Source of the DNA: Firmicutes bacterium UBA1768
Lineage (GTDB): Bacteria; Bacillota; Clostridia; Peptostreptococcales; Anaerovoracaceae
DNA length: 23,203 bases
Direction: 5' to 3'
Assembly (NCBI GenBank): GCA_002315335.1
Contig: DCGW01000048.1
Span: 4,985 to 28,187, forward strand
Made by a program: the position numbers and the translations under genes. Under the pieces are notes generated by a model, which saw only the letters and a program-made list of their open reading frames with translations, was not told the origin of the DNA and did no database searches. This document shows, piece after piece, positions 22,577-23,203 of the stretch (position 1 is the stretch's first letter; every line of letters starts with the position of its first letter).

Positions 22577-22696
22577 ATAGGATGAGCTTAGGATTATTCC
22601 TATGCCTTTCTATATATATTGTCAAGTTATCTTTTGAAGAGGGAGCTAATTTGATTAAAAACTAAACTTAAATACCCTCTTCGGAAGAGTATTTTT
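22577..22696 (+). promoter_or_regulatory. Leader of the SLH gene with alternative hairpins
   Basis: A terminator-like hairpin, AATA-CC-CTCTT (22671-22681), loop CGG, AAGAG-TATT (22685-22693), is followed by T residues to 22696, directly before the ribosome site. The upstream GAAGAGGG (22636-22643) is a perfect 8-nt complement of CCCTCTTC (22675-22682), so it can compete for the same strand. A further ATAGGA/TCCTAT hairpin lies at 22577-22603. This is the arrangement of a terminator/antiterminator switch. Confidence 0.45.
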
Positions 22697-22712
22697 AAAG
22701 GAGGAGAAGACA

Positions 22713-23203
22713 ATGAAAAAAGTACTTGCATGGGTGCTTGCATTAGCACTCGTACTTAGTAGCTTTGCAATGTCATTTGCGGCGTACTCAGATGCAGACG
22801 CAGTCGCAGATGCCAATGCTCAGACAGCTGTTCGTGTTCTTACTGCCCTCGGCGTAATCACAGGCTATCCTGACGGAAGCTTCAAGCCGGCAAAGGACGT
22901 AACAAGAGCTGAAATGGCTGCCTTAGTAATCAGAGCTATGGGCATGGATGACAACATGGGCAACTACGAAACAAAGTATTCTGACGTAGCAAAGAGCAAC
23001 TGGTGCTCAGGAGTAGTTTACTACGCTACAAAGCTCGGAATCATCGAAGGTTATCCAGATGGAACATTCAAGCCAAACAACCCAGTAACATATTTTGAAG
23101 CTATCACAATGATCCTCAGATCATTAGGATACAGAGATGAATATCTCATCGGATCATGGCCTGCAAACTTCGTTAACCAGGCAGAAGAACTTGGCACATA
23201 CAA
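22713..23203 (+). CDS. Secreted S-layer-homology (SLH) domain protein, 3' end outside window
   Basis: The frame is open from ATG 22713 to the end of the window (163 codons). AAGGAGG lies 8 nt upstream. It has a typical signal peptide: MKK, a hydrophobic core to about residue 18, and a likely cut after SFA or SFAA (residues 23-24). Two SLH modules follow, about 34-79 (ALGVITGYPDGSFKP, then VTRAEMAALVIRAMG) and 93-139 (KLGIIEGYPDGTFKP, then VTYFEAITMILRSLG); a third begins near 150. In the second module the usual TRAE is TYFE. SLH domains bind pyruvylated or similar secondary cell-wall polymers and anchor S-layer or other surface proteins. The C-terminal part that would reveal its role is not visible. 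Strong promoter and leader suggest an abundant protein. Confidence 0.92.
   Translation, partial: MKKVLAWVLALALVLSSFAMSFAAYSDADAVADANAQTAVRVLTALGVITGYPDGSFKPAKDVTRAEMAALVIRAMGMDDNMGNYETKYSDVAKSNWCSGVVYYATKLGIIEGYPDGTFKPNNPVTYFEAITMILRSLGYRDEYLIGSWPANFVNQAEELGTY

Overview
The window reads as a chromosomal segment of an anaerobic Gram-positive bacterium, most likely a member of Bacillota class Clostridia. The grounds are strong AGGAGG-type ribosome sites, AGA-rich arginine codons, the short HisG plus HisZ type of ATP phosphoribosyltransferase, a thiolase of the clostridial kind, a secreted SLH-domain surface protein and an Rpn/PD-(D/E)XK nuclease with a GREE-repeat tail. I cannot assign a genus. 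There are no tRNA, rRNA, CRISPR or complete insertion-sequence features that I can see.

Layout. (1) 1-998: 3' part of an acetyl-CoA acetyltransferase, closed by an intrinsic terminator. (2) 1115-7872: a plus-strand histidine operon with its own promoter and a candidate operator, in the order hisZ-hisG (one fused polypeptide), hisD, hisC, hisB, hisH, hisF, hisI-hisE. Genes are tightly packed, with stop/start overlaps at hisZG/hisD and hisC/hisB. hisA and a histidinol-phosphate phosphatase are not in the cluster. (3) A bidirectional terminator at 7896-7924 separates it from a convergent minus-strand purine operon, 18578 down to 7938: purL (large single-chain form), purE, purM, purN, purF, purH, purD. 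purC, purB and purK are not in the window. A two-copy palindromic repeat sits between purL and purE. (4) A divergent control region (18496-18888) carries the purL promoter on the minus strand and the ispE promoter plus a structured leader on the plus strand. (5) ispE, then an Rpn-family nuclease gene. (6) 20728-22712: a repeat-rich, gene-poor stretch holding one small gene (YwiB/DUF1934 family) between two pairs of a hairpin-plus-tail repeat. (7) From 22713 to the end: the start of a secreted SLH-domain protein with a long leader that can form alternative hairpins.

How the genes work together. The his operon turns PRPP and ATP toward histidine; its HisH/HisF step releases AICAR, which enters the purine route at PurH, encoded next door on the other strand. 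The purine set covers PRPP to IMP apart from the PurK/PurC/PurB steps.

Most interesting points: (a) PurF lacks the N-terminal catalytic cysteine and the glutamine-site residues while keeping the PRPP loop and Fe-S cysteines; (b) the Rpn nuclease gene has an in-frame internal start with a near-ideal ribosome site just before its repeat tail, the layout of an intragenic antitoxin; (c) four copies of an uncharacterised hairpin plus TTAAGGAATAGTTG element flank the ywiB-like gene in pairs with a 23/19/23/19 spacing; (d) a roughly 150-nt leader of ispE is closed by a perfect 9-bp stem and matches no riboswitch that I recognise; (e) HisZ and HisG are fused.
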